64,000 bases of DNA from Auanema rhodensis (taxonomy: Eukaryota; Nematoda; Chromadorea; Rhabditida; Rhabditidae), in NCBI GenBank assembly GCA_964057225.1, contig OZ059900.1, positions 4,722,501 to 4,786,500 of the forward strand. The letters are read 5' to 3'. Below are positions 26,401 to 40,480 of the stretch, one piece after another. The position numbers were made by a program, and so were the translations under genes. The notes beneath the pieces were generated by a model. That model was given only the letters and a program-made list of their open reading frames with translations, did not search any database and was not told the DNA's origin. Positions within the stretch are counted from its first letter, which is position 1. Every line of letters starts with the position of its first letter.

Positions 26401-27456
26401 TTAGGTGGTATAGCTACCTGTTCACAAAAAATTCGAAGTCTTGGTTACCATGCATCAAATCCTTTAAGATAGTGTTTCTAGACTAATATAACCATGGGGA
26501 CTTCATTAAAATTAACAGTATTCTTTTATCTTTAACGGTATCCGAGTTACAAATCAAGATCACTTTCTTTGGATACTTAGGTGGTATTGCTACCTGTTCA
26601 CAAAAAATTGGAAGTCCTGGTTACCATGCATCAAACCCATTAAGATTGTGTTTCTAGACTAATATGACCATGATGACTTCATTGAAATTCACAGTATTCT
26701 TCTATCTTCAACGGTATCCGAGTTACAAATCAAGATCACTTTCCTTGGATACTTAGGTGGTATAGCTACCTGTTCACAAAAAATTGGAAGTCCTGGTTAC
26801 CATGCATCAAACCCATTAAGATTGTGTTTCTAGACTAATATAACTATGGGGACTTCATTAAATTTCACAGTATTCTTCTATCTTTAACGGTATCCGAGTT
26901 ACAAATCAAGATCACTTTCTTTGGATACTTAGGTGGTATAGCTACCTGTTCACAAAAAATTCGAAGTCTTGGTTACCATGCATCAAATCCTTTAAGATAG
27001 TGTTTCTAGACTAATATAACCATGGGGACTTCCTTAAATTTAACAGTATTCTTCTATCTTCAACGGTATCCGAGTTACAAATCAAGATCACTTTCTTTGG
27101 ATACTTAGGTGGTATAGCTACCTGTTCACAAAAAATTGGACGTCTTGGTTACCATGCATCAAACCCATTAAGATTGTGTTTCTAGACTAATATGACCATG
27201 ATGACTTCATTAAATTTCACAGTATTCTTCTATCTTCAACGGTATCCGAGTTACAAATCAAGATCACTTTCTTTGGATACTTAGGTGGTATAGCTACCTG
27301 TTCACAAAAAATTGGAAGTCCTGGTTACCATGCATCAAACCCATTAAGATTGTGTTTCTAGACCAATCTGACCATGATGACTTCATTAAATTTCACAGTA
27401 TTCTTCTATCTTCAACGGTATCCGAGTTACAAATCAAGATCACTTTCTTTGGATAC
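26401..27456. repeat. 6-monomer HOR (1056 bp), single copy
   Basis: Monomers 151-156 run A-B-H-F-D-G with the linked CCTTGG and AACTATGGGG marks. The G unit has private changes at 27361-27370 (GACCAATCTG). At 28337-29040 the series H-F-D-G appears again, with the CTG change in the G at 28865 (AATCTGACC). This suggests that those four units came from this copy. There the CCTTGG mark sits on a D2 monomer (28161) instead of a B. Confidence 0.82.
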
Positions 27457-30272
27457 TTAGGTGGTATAGCTACCTGTTCACAAAAAATTCGAAGTCTTGG
27501 TTACCATGCATCAAATCCTTTAAGATAGTGTTTCTAGACTAATATAACCATGGGGACTTCATTAAAATTAACAGTATTCTTTTATCTTTAACGGTATCCG
27601 AGTTACAAATCAAGATCACTTTCTTTGGATACTTAGGTGGTATTGCTACCTGTTCACAAAAAATTGGAAGTCCTGGTTACCATGCATCAAACCCATTAAG
27701 ATTGTGTTTCTAGACTAATATGACCATGATGACTTCATTGAAATTCACAGTATTCTTCTATCTTCAACGGTATCCGAGTTACAAATCAAGATCACTTTCT
27801 TTGGATACTTAGGTGGTATAGCTACCTGTTCACAAAAAATTCGAAGTCTTGGTTACCATGCATCAAATCCTTTAAGATAGTGTTTCTAGACTAATATAAC
27901 CATGGGGACTTCATTAAATTTCACAGTATTCTTCTATCTTCAACGGTATCCGAGTTACAAATCAAGATCACTTTCTTTGGATACTTAGGTGGTATAGCTA
28001 CCTGTTCACAAAAAATTCGAAGTCTTGGTTACCATGCATCAAATCCTTTAAGATAGTGTTTCTAGACTAATATAACTATGGGGACTTCATTAAATTTCAC
28101 AGTATTCTTCTATCTTCAACGGTATCCGAGTTACAAATCAAGATCACTTTCTTTGGATACTTAGGTTGTATAGCTACCTGTTCACAAAAAATTGGACGTC
28201 TTGGTTACCATGCATCAAACCCATTAAGATTGTGTTTCTAGACTAATATGACCATGATGACTTCATTAAATTTCACAGTATTCTTCTATCTTCAACGGTA
28301 TCCGAGTTACAAATCAAGATCACTTTCCTTGGATACTTAGGTGGTATAGCTACCTGTTCACAAAAAATTGGAAGTCCTGGTTACCATGCATCAAACCCAT
28401 TAAGATTGTGTTTCTAGACTAATATAACTATGGGTACTTCATTAAATTTCACAGTATTCTTCTATCTTTAACGGTATCCGAGTTACAAATCAAGATCACT
28501 TTCTTTGGATACTTAGGTGGTATAGCTACCTGTTCACAAAAAATTCGAAGTCTTGGTTACCATGCATCAAATCCTTTAAGATAGTGTTTCTAGACTAATA
28601 TAACCATGGGGACTTCCTTAAATTTAACAGTATTCTTCTATCTTCAACGGTATCCGAGTTACAAATCAAGATCACTTTCTTTGGATACTTAGGTGGTATA
28701 GCTACCTGTTCACAAAAAATTGGACGTCTTGGTTACCATGCATCAAACCCATTAAGATTGTGTTTCTAGACTAATATGACCATGATGACTTCATTAAATT
28801 TCACAGTATTCTTCTATCTTCAACGGTATCCGAGTTACAAATCAAGAACACTTTCTTTGGATACTTAGGTGGTATAGCTACCTGTTCACAAAAAATTGGA
28901 AGTCCTGGTTACCATGCATCAAACCCATTAAGATTGTGTTTCTAGACTAATCTGACCATGATGACTTCATTAAATTTCACAGTATTCTTCTATCTTCAAC
29001 GGTATCCGAGTTACAAATCAAGATCACTTTCTTTGGATACTTAGGTGGTATAGCTACCTGTTCACAAAAAATTCGAAGTCTTGGTTACCATGCATCAAAT
29101 CCTTTAAGATAGTGTTTCTAGACTAATATAACCATGGGGACTTCATTAAAATTAACAGTATTCTTTTATCTTTAACGGTATCCGAGTTACAAATCAAGAT
29201 CACTTTCTTTGGATACTTAGGTGGTATTGCTACCTGTTCACAAAAAATTCGAAGTCTTGGTTACCATGCATCAAATCCTTTAAGATAGTGTTTCTAGACT
29301 AATATAACCATGGGGACTTCATTAAATTTCACAGTATTCTTCTATCTTCAACGGTATCCGAGTTACAAATCAAGATCACTTTCTTTGGATACTTAGGTGG
29401 TATAGCTACCTGTTCACAAAAAATTCGAAGTCTTGGTTACCATGCATCAAATCCTTTAAGATAGTGTTTCTAGACTAATATAACTATGGGGACTTCATTA
29501 AATTTCACAGTATTCTTCTATCTTCAACGGTATCCGAGTTACAAATCAAGATCACTTTCTTTGGATACTTAGGTGGTATAGCTACCTGTTCACAAAAAAT
29601 TGGACGTCTTGGTTACCATGCATCAAACCCATTAAGATTGTGTTTCTAGACTAATATGACCATGATGACTTCATTAAATTTCACAGTATTCTTCTATCTT
29701 CAACGGTATCCGAGTTACAAATCAAGATCACTTTCTTTGGATACTTAGGTGGTATAGCTACCTGTTCACAAAAAATTCGAAGTCTTGGTTACCATGCATC
29801 AAATCCTTTAAGATAGTGTTTCTAGACTAATATAACCATGGGGACTTCATTAAATTTCACAGTATTCTTCTATCTTCAACGGTATCCGAGTTACAAATCA
29901 AGATCACTTTCTTTGGATACTTAGGTTGTATAGCTACCTGTTCACAAAAAATTGGACGTCTTGGTTACCATGCATCAAACCCATTAAGATTGTGTTTCTA
30001 GACTAATATGACCATGATGACTTCATTAAATTTCACAGTATTCTTCTATCTTCAACGGTATCCGAGTTACAAATCAAGATCACTTTCTTTGGATACTTAG
30101 GTGGTATAGCTACCTGTTCACAAAAAATTCGAAGTCTTGGTTACCATGCATCAAATCCTTTAAGATAGTGTTTCTAGACTAATATAACCATGGGGACTTC
30201 ATTAAATTTCACAGTATTCTTCTATCTTCAACGGTATCCGAGTTACAAATCAAGATCACTTTCTTTGGATAC

Positions 30273-30448
30273 TTAGGTGGTATAGCTACTTTTTCACAAA
30301 AAATTGGAAGTCCTGGTTACCATGCATCAAACCCATTAAGATTGTGTTTCTAGACTAATATGACCATGGGAAATTCATTTAAGTTCACAGTATTCTTCTA
30401 TCTTTAACGGTATCCGAGTTACAAATCAAGATCACTTTCTTTGGATAC
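30273..30448. repeat. First right-type monomer, domain junction
   Basis: Monomer 173 is the first with GGGAAATTCATTTAAG. It carries a private change of TACCTGTTCAC to TACTTTTTCAC at 30288-30298, in a segment otherwise nearly fixed. The preceding monomer (30097-30272) is an ordinary C. No insertion, inversion or length change marks the boundary. The front of this unit (positions 1-90) is compatible with class G as well as class P, so the exchange point could be anywhere up to about position 96. Confidence 0.8.
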
Positions 30449-30624
30449 TTAGGTGGTATAGCTACCTGTTCACAAAAAATTGGAAGTCCTGGTTACCATG
30501 CATCAAACCCATTAAGATTGTGTTTCTAGACTAATATGACCATGGGAAATTTATTTAAGTTCACAGTATTCTTTTATCTTCAACGGTATCCGAGTTACAA
30601 ATCAAGATCACTTTCTTTGGATAC

Positions 30625-33088
30625 TTATGTGGTATAGCTACCTGTTCACAAAAAATTGGAAGTCTTGGTTACCATGCATCAAATCCTTTAAGATAGTGTT
30701 TCTAGACTAATATAACCATGGGGACTTCATCAAATTTCACAGTATTCTTCTATCTTTAACGGTATCCGAGTTACAAATCAAGATCACTTTCTTTGGATAC
30801 TTAGGTGGTATAGCTACCTGTTCACAAAAAATTGGAAGTCCTGGTTACCATGCATCAAACCCATTAAGATTGTGTTTCTAGACTAATATAACCATGGGAA
30901 ATTCATTTAAGTTCACAGTATTTTTCTATCTTTAACGGTATCCGAGTTACAAATCAAGATCACTTTCTTTGGATACTTAGGTGGTATAGCTACCTGTTCA
31001 CAAAAAATTGGAAGTCCTGGTTACCATGCATCAAACCCATTAAGATTGTGTTTCTAGACTAATATGACCATGGGAAATTCATTTAAGTTCACAGTATTCT
31101 TTTATCTTCAACGGTATCCGAGTTACAAATCAAGATCACTTTCTTTGGATACTTATGTGGTATAGCTACCTGTTCACAAAAAATTGGAAGTCCTGGTTAC
31201 CATGCATCAAACACAATACGATAGTGTTTCTAGACTAATATGACCATGAGAAATTCATTTAAGTTTACAGTATTCTTCTATCTTTAACGGTATCCGAGTT
31301 ACAAATCAAGATCACTTTCTTTGGATACTTAGGTGGTATAGCTACCTGTTCACAAAAAATTGGAAGTCTTGGTTACCATGCATCAAACACAATACGATAG
31401 TGTTTCTAGACTAATATGACCATGGGAAATTCATTTAAGTTCACAGTATTCTTTTATCTTTAACGGTATCCGAGTTACAAATCAAGATCACTTTCTTTGG
31501 ATACTTAGGTGGTATAGCTACCTGTTCACAAAAAATTGGAAGTCTTGGTTACCATGCATCAAATCCTTTGAGATAGTGTTTCTAGACTAATATAACCATG
31601 GGGACTTCATCAAATTTCACAGTATTCTTCTATCTTCAACGGTATCCGAGTTACAAATCAAGATCACTTTCTTTGGATACTTAGGTGGTATAGCTACCTG
31701 TTCACAAAAAATTGGAAGTCCTGGTTACCATGCATCAAACCCATTAAAATTGTGTTTCTAGACTAATATGACCATGGGAAATTCATTTAAGTTTACAGTA
31801 TTCTTCTATCTTTAACGGTATCCGAGTAACAAATCAAGATCATTTTCTTTGGATACTTAGGTGGTATAGCTACCTGTTCACAAAAAATTGGAAGTCCTGG
31901 TTACCATGCATCAAACCCATTAAAATTGTGTTTCTAGACTAATATGACCATGGGAAATTTATTTAAGTTCACAGTATTCTTTTATCTTCAACGGTATCCG
32001 AGTTACAAATCAAGATCACTTTCTTTGGATACTTAGGTGGTATAGCTACCTGTTCACAAAAAATTGGAAGTCCTGGTTACCTTGCATCAAACCCATTAAG
32101 ATTGTGTTTCTAGACTAATATGACCATGGGAAATTCATTTAAGTTCACAGTATTCTTTTATCTTTAACGGTATCCGAGTTACAAATCAAGATCACTTTCT
32201 TTGGATACTTAGGTGGTATAGCTACCTGTTCACAAAAAATTGGAAGTCTTGGTTACCATGCATCAAACACAATACGATAGTGTTTCTAGACTAATATGAC
32301 CATGAGAAATTCATTTAAGTTTACAGTATTCTTCTATCTTTAACGGTATCCGAGTTACAAATCAAGATCACTTTCTTTGGATACTTAGGTGGTATAGCTA
32401 CCTGTTCACAAAAAATTGGAAGTCTTGGTTACCATGCATCAAATCCTTTGAGATAGTGTTTCTAGACTAATATAACCATGGGGACTTCATCAAATTTCAC
32501 ACTATTCTTCTATCTTCAACGGTATCCGAGTTACAAATCAAGATCACTTTCTTTGGATACTTAGGTGGTATAGCTACCTGTTCACAAAAAATTGGAAGTC
32601 CTGGTTACCATGCATCAAACCCATTAAAATTGTGTTTCTAGACTAATATGACCATGGGAAATTCATTTAAGTTTACAGTATTCTTCTATCTTTAACGGTA
32701 TCCGAGTAACAAATCAAGATCACTTTCTTTGGATACTTAGGTGGTATAGCTACCTGTTCACAAAAAATTGGAAGTCCTGGTTACCATGCATCAAACCCAT
32801 TAAGATTGTGTTTCTAGACTAATATGACCATGGGAAATTTATTTAAGTTCACAGTATTCTTTTATCTTCAACGGTATCCGAGTTACAAATCAAGATCACT
32901 TTCTTTGGATACTTATGTGGTATAGCTACCTGTTCACAAAAAATTGGAAGTCTTGGTTACCATGCATCAAATCCTTTAAGATAGTGTTTCTAGACTAATA
33001 TAACCATGGGGACTTCATCAAACTTCACAGTATTCTTCTATCTTTAACGGTATCCGAGTTACAAATCAAGATCACTTTCTTTGGATAC
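30625..33088. repeat. Divergent right-type block near the junction (R0, S and T monomers)
   Basis: Monomers 175-188 run R0-P-Q(P front)-S-S-R0-T-TQ-P-S-R0-T-Q-R. S has AACACAATACGATAG. T has CCCATTAAAATTG with GAGTAAC. R0 keeps CAAATTTCAC, as in the left domain, while nearly all later R units have CAAACTTCAC. S-R0-T occurs at 31329 and again at 32209, five monomers (880 bp) apart, and both R0 copies share CCTTTGAG. This stretch is more varied than the rest of the right domain, as expected at the less homogenised edge of an amplified block. Confidence 0.75.
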
Positions 33089-33792
33089 TTAGGTGGTATA
33101 GCTACCTGTTCACAAAAAATTGGAAGTCCTGGTTACCATGCATCAAACCCATTAAGATTGTGTTTCTAGACTAATATGACCATGGGAAATTCATTTAAGT
33201 TCACAGTATTCTTCTATCTTTAACGGTATCCGAGTTACAAATCAAGATCACTTTCTTTGGATACTTAGGTGGTATAGCTACCTGTTCACAAAAAATTGGA
33301 AGTCCTGGTTACCATGCATCAAACCCATTAAGATTGTGTTTCTAGACTAATATGACCATGGGAAATTCATTTAAGTTCACAGTATTCTTCTATCTTTAAC
33401 GGTATCCGAGTTACAAATCAAGATCACTTTCTTTGGATACTTAGGTGGTATAGCTACCTGTTCACAAAAAATTGGAAGTCCTGGTTACCATGCATCAAAC
33501 CCATTAAGATTGTGTTTCTAGACTAATATGACCATGGGAAATTTATTTAAGTTCACAGTATTCTTTTATCTTCAACGGTATCCGAGTTACAAATCAAGAT
33601 CACTTTCTTTGGATACTTATGTGGTATAGCTACCTGTTCACAAAAAATTGGAAGTCTTGGTTACCATGCATCAAATCCTTTAAGATAGTGTTTCTAGACT
33701 AATATAACCATGGGGACTTCATCAAACTTCACAGTATTCTTCTATCTTTAACGGTATCCGAGTTACAAATCAAGATCACTTTCTTTGGATAC

Positions 33793-35728
33793 TTAGGTGG
33801 TATAGCTACCTGTTCACAAAAAATTGGAAGTCCTGGTTACCATGCATCAAACCCATTAAGATTGTGTTTCTACACTAATATGACCATGGGAAATTCATTT
33901 AAGTTCACAGTATTCTTCTATCTTTAACGGTATCCGAGTTACAAATCAAGATCACTTTCTTTGGATACTTAGGTGGTATAGCTACCTGTTCACAAAAAAT
34001 TGGAAGTCCTGGTTACCATGCATCAAACCCATTAAGATTGTGTTTCTAGACTAATATGACCATGGAAAATTTATTTAAGTTCACAGTATTCTTTTATCTT
34101 CAACGGTATCCGAGTTACAAATCAAGATCACTTTCTTTGGATACTTATGTGGTATAGCTACCTGTTCACAAAAAATTGGAAGTCTTGGTTACCATGCATC
34201 AAATCCTTTAAGATAGTGTTTCTAGACTAATATAACCATGGGGACTTCATCAAACTTCACAGTATTCTTCTATCTTTAACGGTATCCGAGTTACAAATCA
34301 AGATCACTTTCTTTGGATACTTAGGTGGTATAGCCACCTGTTCACAAAAAATTGGAAGTCCTGGTTACCATGCATCAAACCCATTAAGATTGTGTTTCTA
34401 GACTAATATGACCATGGGAAATTCATTTAAGTTCACAGTATTCTTCTATCTTTAACGGTATCCGAGTTACAAATCAAGATCACTTTCTTTGGATACTTAG
34501 GTGGTATGGCTACCTGTTCACAAAAAATTGGAAGTCCTGGTTACCATGCATCAAACCCATTAAGATTGTGTTTCTAGACTAATATGACCATGGGAAATTT
34601 ATTTAAGTTCACAGTATTCTTTTATCTTCAACGGTATCCGAGTTACAAATCAAGATCACTTTCTTTGGATACTTATGTGGTATAGCTACCTGTTCACAAA
34701 AAATTGGAAGTCTTGGTTACCATGCATCAAATCCTTTAAGATAGTGTTTCTAGACTAATATAACCATGGGGACTTCATCAAACTTCACAGTATTCTTCTA
34801 TCTTTAACGGTATCCGAGTTACAAATCAAGATCACTTTCTTTGGATACTTAGGTGGTATAGCTACCTGTTCACAAAAAATTGGAAGTCCTGGTTACCATG
34901 CATCAAACCCATTAAGATTGTGTTTCTAGACTAATATGACCATGGGAAATTTATTTAAGTTCACAGTATTCTTTTATCTTCAACGGTATCCGAGTTACAA
35001 ATCAAGATCACTTTCTTTGGATACTTATGTGGTATAGCTACCTGTTCACAAAAAATTGGAAGTCTTGGTTACCATGCATCAAATCCTTTAAGATAGTGTT
35101 TCTAGACTAATATAACCATGGGGACTTCATCAAACTTCACAGTATTCTTCTATCTTTAACGGTATCCGAGTTACAAATCAAGATCACTTTCTTTGGATAC
35201 TTAGGTGGTATAGCTACCTGTTCACAAAAAATTGGAAGTCTTGGTTACCATGCATCAAACCCATTAAAATTGTGTTTCTAGACTAATATGACCATGGGAA
35301 ATTTATTTAAGTTCACAGTATTCTTTTATCTTCAACGGTATCCGAGTTACAAATCAAGATCACTTTCTTTGGATACTTAGGTGGTATAGCTACCTGTTCA
35401 CAAAAAATTGGAAGTCCTGGTTACCATGCATCAAACCCATTAAGATTGTGTTTCTAGACTAATATGACCATGGGAAATTTATTTAAGTTCACAGTATTCT
35501 TTTATCTTCAACGGTATCCGAGTTACAAATCAAGATCACTTTCTTTGGATACTTATGTGGTATAGCTACCTGTTCACAAAAAATTGGAAGTCTTGGTTAC
35601 CATGCATCAAATCCTTTAAGATAGTGTTTCTAGACTAATATAACCATGGGGACTTCATCAAACTTCACAGTATTCTTCTATCTTTAACGGTATCCGAGTT
35701 ACAAATCAAGATCACTTTCTTTGGATAC
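33793..35728. repeat. 11-monomer HOR of the right domain, copy 1
   Basis: Monomers 193-203 run P-Q-R-P-Q-R-Q-R-TQ-Q-R. The first P has TACACT for TAGACT at 33871-33876, and the second Q starts TATGGC (34497). Both marks, in the same places, recur in 38193-40128. Private changes of this copy are CATGGAAAAT near 34061 and TAGCCACC near 34331. TQ has GGAAGTCTT with CCCATTAAAATTG on a Q tail, and a second TQ-Q-R triplet follows at 35729-36256. Confidence 0.85.
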
Positions 35729-37840
35729 TTAGGTGGTATAGCTACCTGTTCACAAAAAATTGGAAGTCTTGGTTACCATGCATCAAACCCATTAAAATTG
35801 TGTTTCTAGACTAATATGACCATGGGAAATTTATTTAAGTTCACAGTATTCTTTTATCTTCAACGGTATCCGAGTTACAAATCAAGATCACTTTCTTTGG
35901 ATACTTAGGTGGTATAGCTACCTGTTCACAAAAAATTGGAAGTCCTGGTTACCATGCATCAAACCCATTAAGATTGTGTTTCTAGACTAATATGACCATG
36001 GGAAATTTATTTAAGTTCACAGTATTCTTTTATCTTCAACGGTATCCGAGTTACAAATCAAGATCACTTTCTTTGGATACTTATGTGGTATAGCTACCTG
36101 TTCACAAAAAATTGGAAGTCTTGGTTACCATGCATCAAATCCTTTAAGATAGTGTTTCTAGACTAATATAACCATGGGGACTTCATCAAACTTCACAGTA
36201 TTCTTCTATCTTTAACGGTATCCGAGTTACAAATCAAGATCACTTTCTTTGGATACTTAGGTGGTATAGCTACCTGTTCACAAAAAATTGGAAGTCCTGG
36301 TTACCATGCATCAAACCCATTAAGATTGTGTTTCTAGACTAATATGACCATGGGAAATTTATTTAAGTTCACAGTATTCTTTTATCTTCAACGGTATCCG
36401 AGTTACAAATCAAGATCACTTTCTTTGGATACTTATGTGGTATAGCTACCTGTTCACAAAAAATTGGAAGTCTTGGTTACCATGCATCAAATCCTTTAAG
36501 ATAGTGTTTCTAGACTAATATAACCATGGGGACTTCATCAAACTTCACAGTATTCTTCTATCTTTAACGGTATCCGAGTTACAAATCAAGATCACTTTCT
36601 TTGGATACTTAGGTGGTATAGCTACCTGTTCACAAAAAATTGGAAGTCCTGGTTACCATGCATCAAACCCATTAAGATTGTGTTTCTAGACTAATATGAC
36701 CATGGGAAATTTATTTAAGTTCACAGTATTCTTTTATCTTCAACGGTATCCGAGTTACAAATCAAGATCACTTTCTTTGGATACTTATGTGGTATAGCTA
36801 CCTGTTCACAAAAAATTGGAAGTCTTGGTTACCATGCATCAAATCCTTTAAGATAGTGTTTCTAGACTAATATAACCATGGGGACTTCATCAAACTTCAC
36901 AGTATTCTTCTATCTTTAACGGTATCCGAGTTACAAATCAAGATCACTTTCTTTGGATACTTAGGTGGTATAGCTACCTGTTCACAAAAAATTGGAAGTC
37001 CTGGTTACCATGCATCAAACCCATTAAGATTGTGTTTCTAGACTAATATGACCATGGGAAATTCATTTAAGTTCACAGTATTCTTCTATCTTTAACGGTA
37101 TCCGAGTTACAAATCAAGATCACTTTCTTTGGATACTTAGGTGGTATAGCTACCTGTTCACAAAAAATTGGAAGTCCTGGTTACCATGCATCAAACCCAT
37201 TAAGATTGTGTTTCTAGACTAATATGACCATGGGAAATTTATTTAAGTTCACAGTATTCTTTTATCTTCAACGGTATCCGAGTTACAAATCAAGATCACT
37301 TTCTTTGGATACTTATGTGGTATAGCTACCTGTTCACAAAAAATTGGAAGTCTTGGTTACCATGCATCAAATCCTTTAAGATAGTGTTTCTAGACTAATA
37401 TAACCATGGGGACTTCATCAAACTTCACAGTATTCTTCTATCTTTAACGGTATCCGAGTTACAAATCAAGATCACTTTCTTTGGATACTTAGGTGGTATA
37501 GCTACCTGTTCACAAAAAATTGGAAGTCCTGGTTACCATGCATCAAACCCATTAAGATTGTGTTTCTAAACTAATATGACCATGGGAAATTCATTTAAGT
37601 TCACAGTATTCTTCTATCTTTAACGGTATCCGAGTTACAAATCAAGATCACTTTCTTTGGATACTTAGGTGGTATGGCTACCTGTTCACAAAAAATTGGA
37701 AGTCCTGGTTACCATGCATCAAACCCATTAAGATTGTGTTTCTAGACTAATATGACCATGGGAAATTTATTTAAGTTCACAGTATTCTTTTATCTTCAAC
37801 GGTATCCGAGTTACAAATCAAGATCACTTTCTTTGGATAC

Positions 37841-38016
37841 TTATGTGGTATAGCTACCTGTTCACAAAAAATTGGAAGTCTTGGTTACCATGCATCAAAT
37901 CCTTTAAGATAGTGTTTCTAGACTAATATGACCATGGGAAATTTATTTAAGTTCACAGTATTCTTTTATCTTCAACGGTATCCGAGTTACAAATCAAGAT
38001 CACTTTCTTTGGATAC
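37841..38016. repeat. Mosaic monomer (R front, Q tail)
   Basis: This unit has T at position 4, GGAAGTCTT and AATCCTTTAAGATAG of class R, but then GACCATGGGAAATTTATTTAAG and TTTTATCTTCAAC of class Q. The following R (38017) starts TTATGTGG, as it would after a normal Q. The same mosaic occurs at 55923-56098 and 62435-62610, both two units after an S, so those two are probably related by block copying. Confidence 0.75.
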
Positions 38017-38192
38017 TTATGTGGTATAGCTACCTGTTCACAAAAAATTGGAAGTCTTGGTTACCATGCATCAAATCCTTTAAGATAGTGTTTCTAGACT
38101 AATATAACCATGGGGACTTCATCAAACTTCACAGTATTCTTCTATCTTTAACGGTATCCGAGTTACAAATCAAGATCACTTTCTTTGGATAC

Positions 38193-40128
38193 TTAGGTGG
38201 TATAGCTACCTGTTCACAAAAAATTGGAAGTCCTGGTTACCATGCATCAAACCCATTAAGATTGTGTTTCTACACTAATATGACCATGGGAAATTCATTT
38301 AAGTTCACAGTATTCTTCTATCTTTAACGGTATCCGAGTTACAAATCAAGATCACTTTCTTTGGATACTTAGGTGGTATAGCTACCTGTTCACAAAAAAT
38401 TGGAAGTCCTGGTTACCATGCATCAAACCCATTAAGATTGTGTTTCTAGACTAATATGACCATGGGAAATTTATTTAAGTTCACAGTATTCTTTTATCTT
38501 CAACGGTATCCGAGTTACAAATCAAGATCACTTTCTTTGGATACTTATGTGGTATAGCTACCTGTTCACAAAAAATTGGAAGTCTTGGTTACCATGCATC
38601 AAATCCTTTAAGATAGTGTTTCTAGACTAATATAACCATGGGGACTTCATCAAACTTCACAGTATTCTTCTATCTTTAACGGTATCCGAGTTACAAATCA
38701 AGATCACTTTCTTTGGATACTTAGGTGGTATAGCTACCTGTTCACAAAAAATTGGAAGTCCTGGTTACCATGCATCAAACCCATTAAGATTGTGTTTCTA
38801 GACTAATATGACCATGGGAAATTCATTTAAGTTCACAGTATTCTTCTATCTTTAACGGTATCCGAGTTACAAATCAAGATCACTTTCTTTGGATACTTAG
38901 GTGGTATGGCTACCTGTTCACAAAAAATTGGAAGTCCTGGTTACCATGCATCAAACCCATTAAGATTGTGTTTCTAGACTAATATGACTATGGGAAATTT
39001 ATTTAAGTTCACAGTATTCTTTTATCTTCAACGGTATCCGAGTTACAAATCAAGATCACTTTCTTTGGATACTTATGTGGTATAGCTACCTGTTCACAAA
39101 AAATTGGAAGTCTTGGTTACCATGCATCAAATCCTTTAAGATAGTGTTTCTAGACTAATATAACCATGGGGACTTCATCAAACTTCACAGTATTCTTCTA
39201 TCTTTAACGGTATCCGAGTTACAAATCAAGATCACTTTCTTTGGATACTTAGGTGGTATAGCTACCTGTTCACAAAAAATTGGAAGTCCTGGTTACCATG
39301 CATCAAACCCATTAAGATTGTGTTTCTAGACTAATATGACCATGGGAAATTTATTTAAGTTCACAGTATTCTTTTATCTTCAACGGTATCCGAGTTACAA
39401 ATCAAGATCACTTTCTTTGGATACTTATGTGGTATAGCTACCTGTTCACAAAAAATTGGAAGTCTTGGTTACCATGCATCAAATCCTTTAAGATAGTGTT
39501 TCTAGACTAATATAACCATGGGGACTTCATCAAACTTCACAGTATTCTTCTATCTTTAACGGTATCCGAGTTACAAATCAAGATCACTTTCTTTGGATAC
39601 TTAGGTGGTATAGCTACCTGTTCACAAAAAATTGGAAGTCTTGGTTACCATGCATCAAACCCATTAAAATTGTGTTTCTAGACTAATATGACCATGGGAA
39701 ATTTATTTAAGTTCACAGTATTCTTTTATCTTCAACGGTATCCGAGTTACAAATCAAGATCACTTTCTTTGGATACTTAGGTGGTATAGCTACCTGTTCA
39801 CAAAAAATTGGAAGTCCTGGTTACCATGCATCAAACCCATTAAGATTGTGTTTCTAGACTAATATGACCATGGGAAATTTATTTAAGTTCACAGTATTCT
39901 TTTATCTTCAACGGTATCCGAGTTACAAATCAAGATCACTTTCTTTGGATACTTATGTGGTATAGCTACCTGTTCACAAAAAATTGGAAGTCTTGGTTAC
40001 CATGCATCAAATCCTTTAAGATAGTGTTTCTAGACTAATATAACCATGGGGACTTCATCAAACTTCACAGTATTCTTCTATCTTTAACGGTATCCGAGTT
40101 ACAAATCAAGATCACTTTCTTTGGATAC
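38193..40128. repeat. 11-monomer HOR of the right domain, copy 2
   Basis: Monomers 218-228 repeat P-Q-R-P-Q-R-Q-R-TQ-Q-R at an offset of exactly 25 monomers (4400 bp) from 33793. They carry the shared TACACT and TATGGC marks. A private T in GACTATGGG occurs near 38988. Its first eight units (P-Q-R-P-Q-R-Q-R with TATGGC in the second Q) also occur at 43473-44880 and 52931-54338, and a start of the same series runs from 62787 to the window end. Confidence 0.85.
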
Positions 40129-40480
40129 TTAGGTGGTATAGCTACCTGTTCACAAAAAATTGGAAGTCCTGGTTACCATGCATCAAACCCATTAAGATTG
40201 TGTTTCTAGACTAATATGACCATGGGAAATTTATTTAAGTTCACAGTATTCTTTTATCTTCAACGGTATCCGAGTTACAAATCAAGATCACTTTCTTTGG
40301 ATACTTATGTGGTATAGCTACCTGTTCACAAAAAATTGGAAGTCTTGGTTACCATGCATCAAATCCTTTAAGATAGTGTTTCTAGACTAATATAACCATG
40401 GGGACTTCATCAAACTTCACAGTATTCTTCTATCTTTAACGGTATCCGAGTTACAAATCAAGATCACTTTCTTTGGATAC

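Larger units (their letters stand above)
1..30272. repeat. Left satellite subfamily domain (172 monomers, classes A-K)
   Basis: Monomers 1-172 all carry left-type positions 98-115, mostly CTTCATTAAATTTCAC and its variants CATTAAAATTAAC, CATTGAAATTCAC and CCTTAAATTTAAC. At positions 32-40 they alternate between TTCGAA, TTGGAAGTC and TTGGACGTC. None carries the GGGAAATT(C/T)ATTTAAG block of the right domain. Besides the HORs listed separately, the remaining stretches read: 1937-2288 A-E; 6513-8096 D-C-A, two mosaics, B-F-D-G; 10033-11968 D-C-A-B-H-F-D-D-B-K-A; 16369-20768 G-A-B-C-D2-C-A-E-D-H-F-D-D-K-A-G-F-D-G-G-A-E-D-D-K; 23761-24112 B then an A variant; 26049-26400 D-B; 27457-30272 A-B-C-C-D2-H-F-D-G-A-C-C-D-C-D2-C. 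The domain continues past the left edge of the window. Confidence 0.93.
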
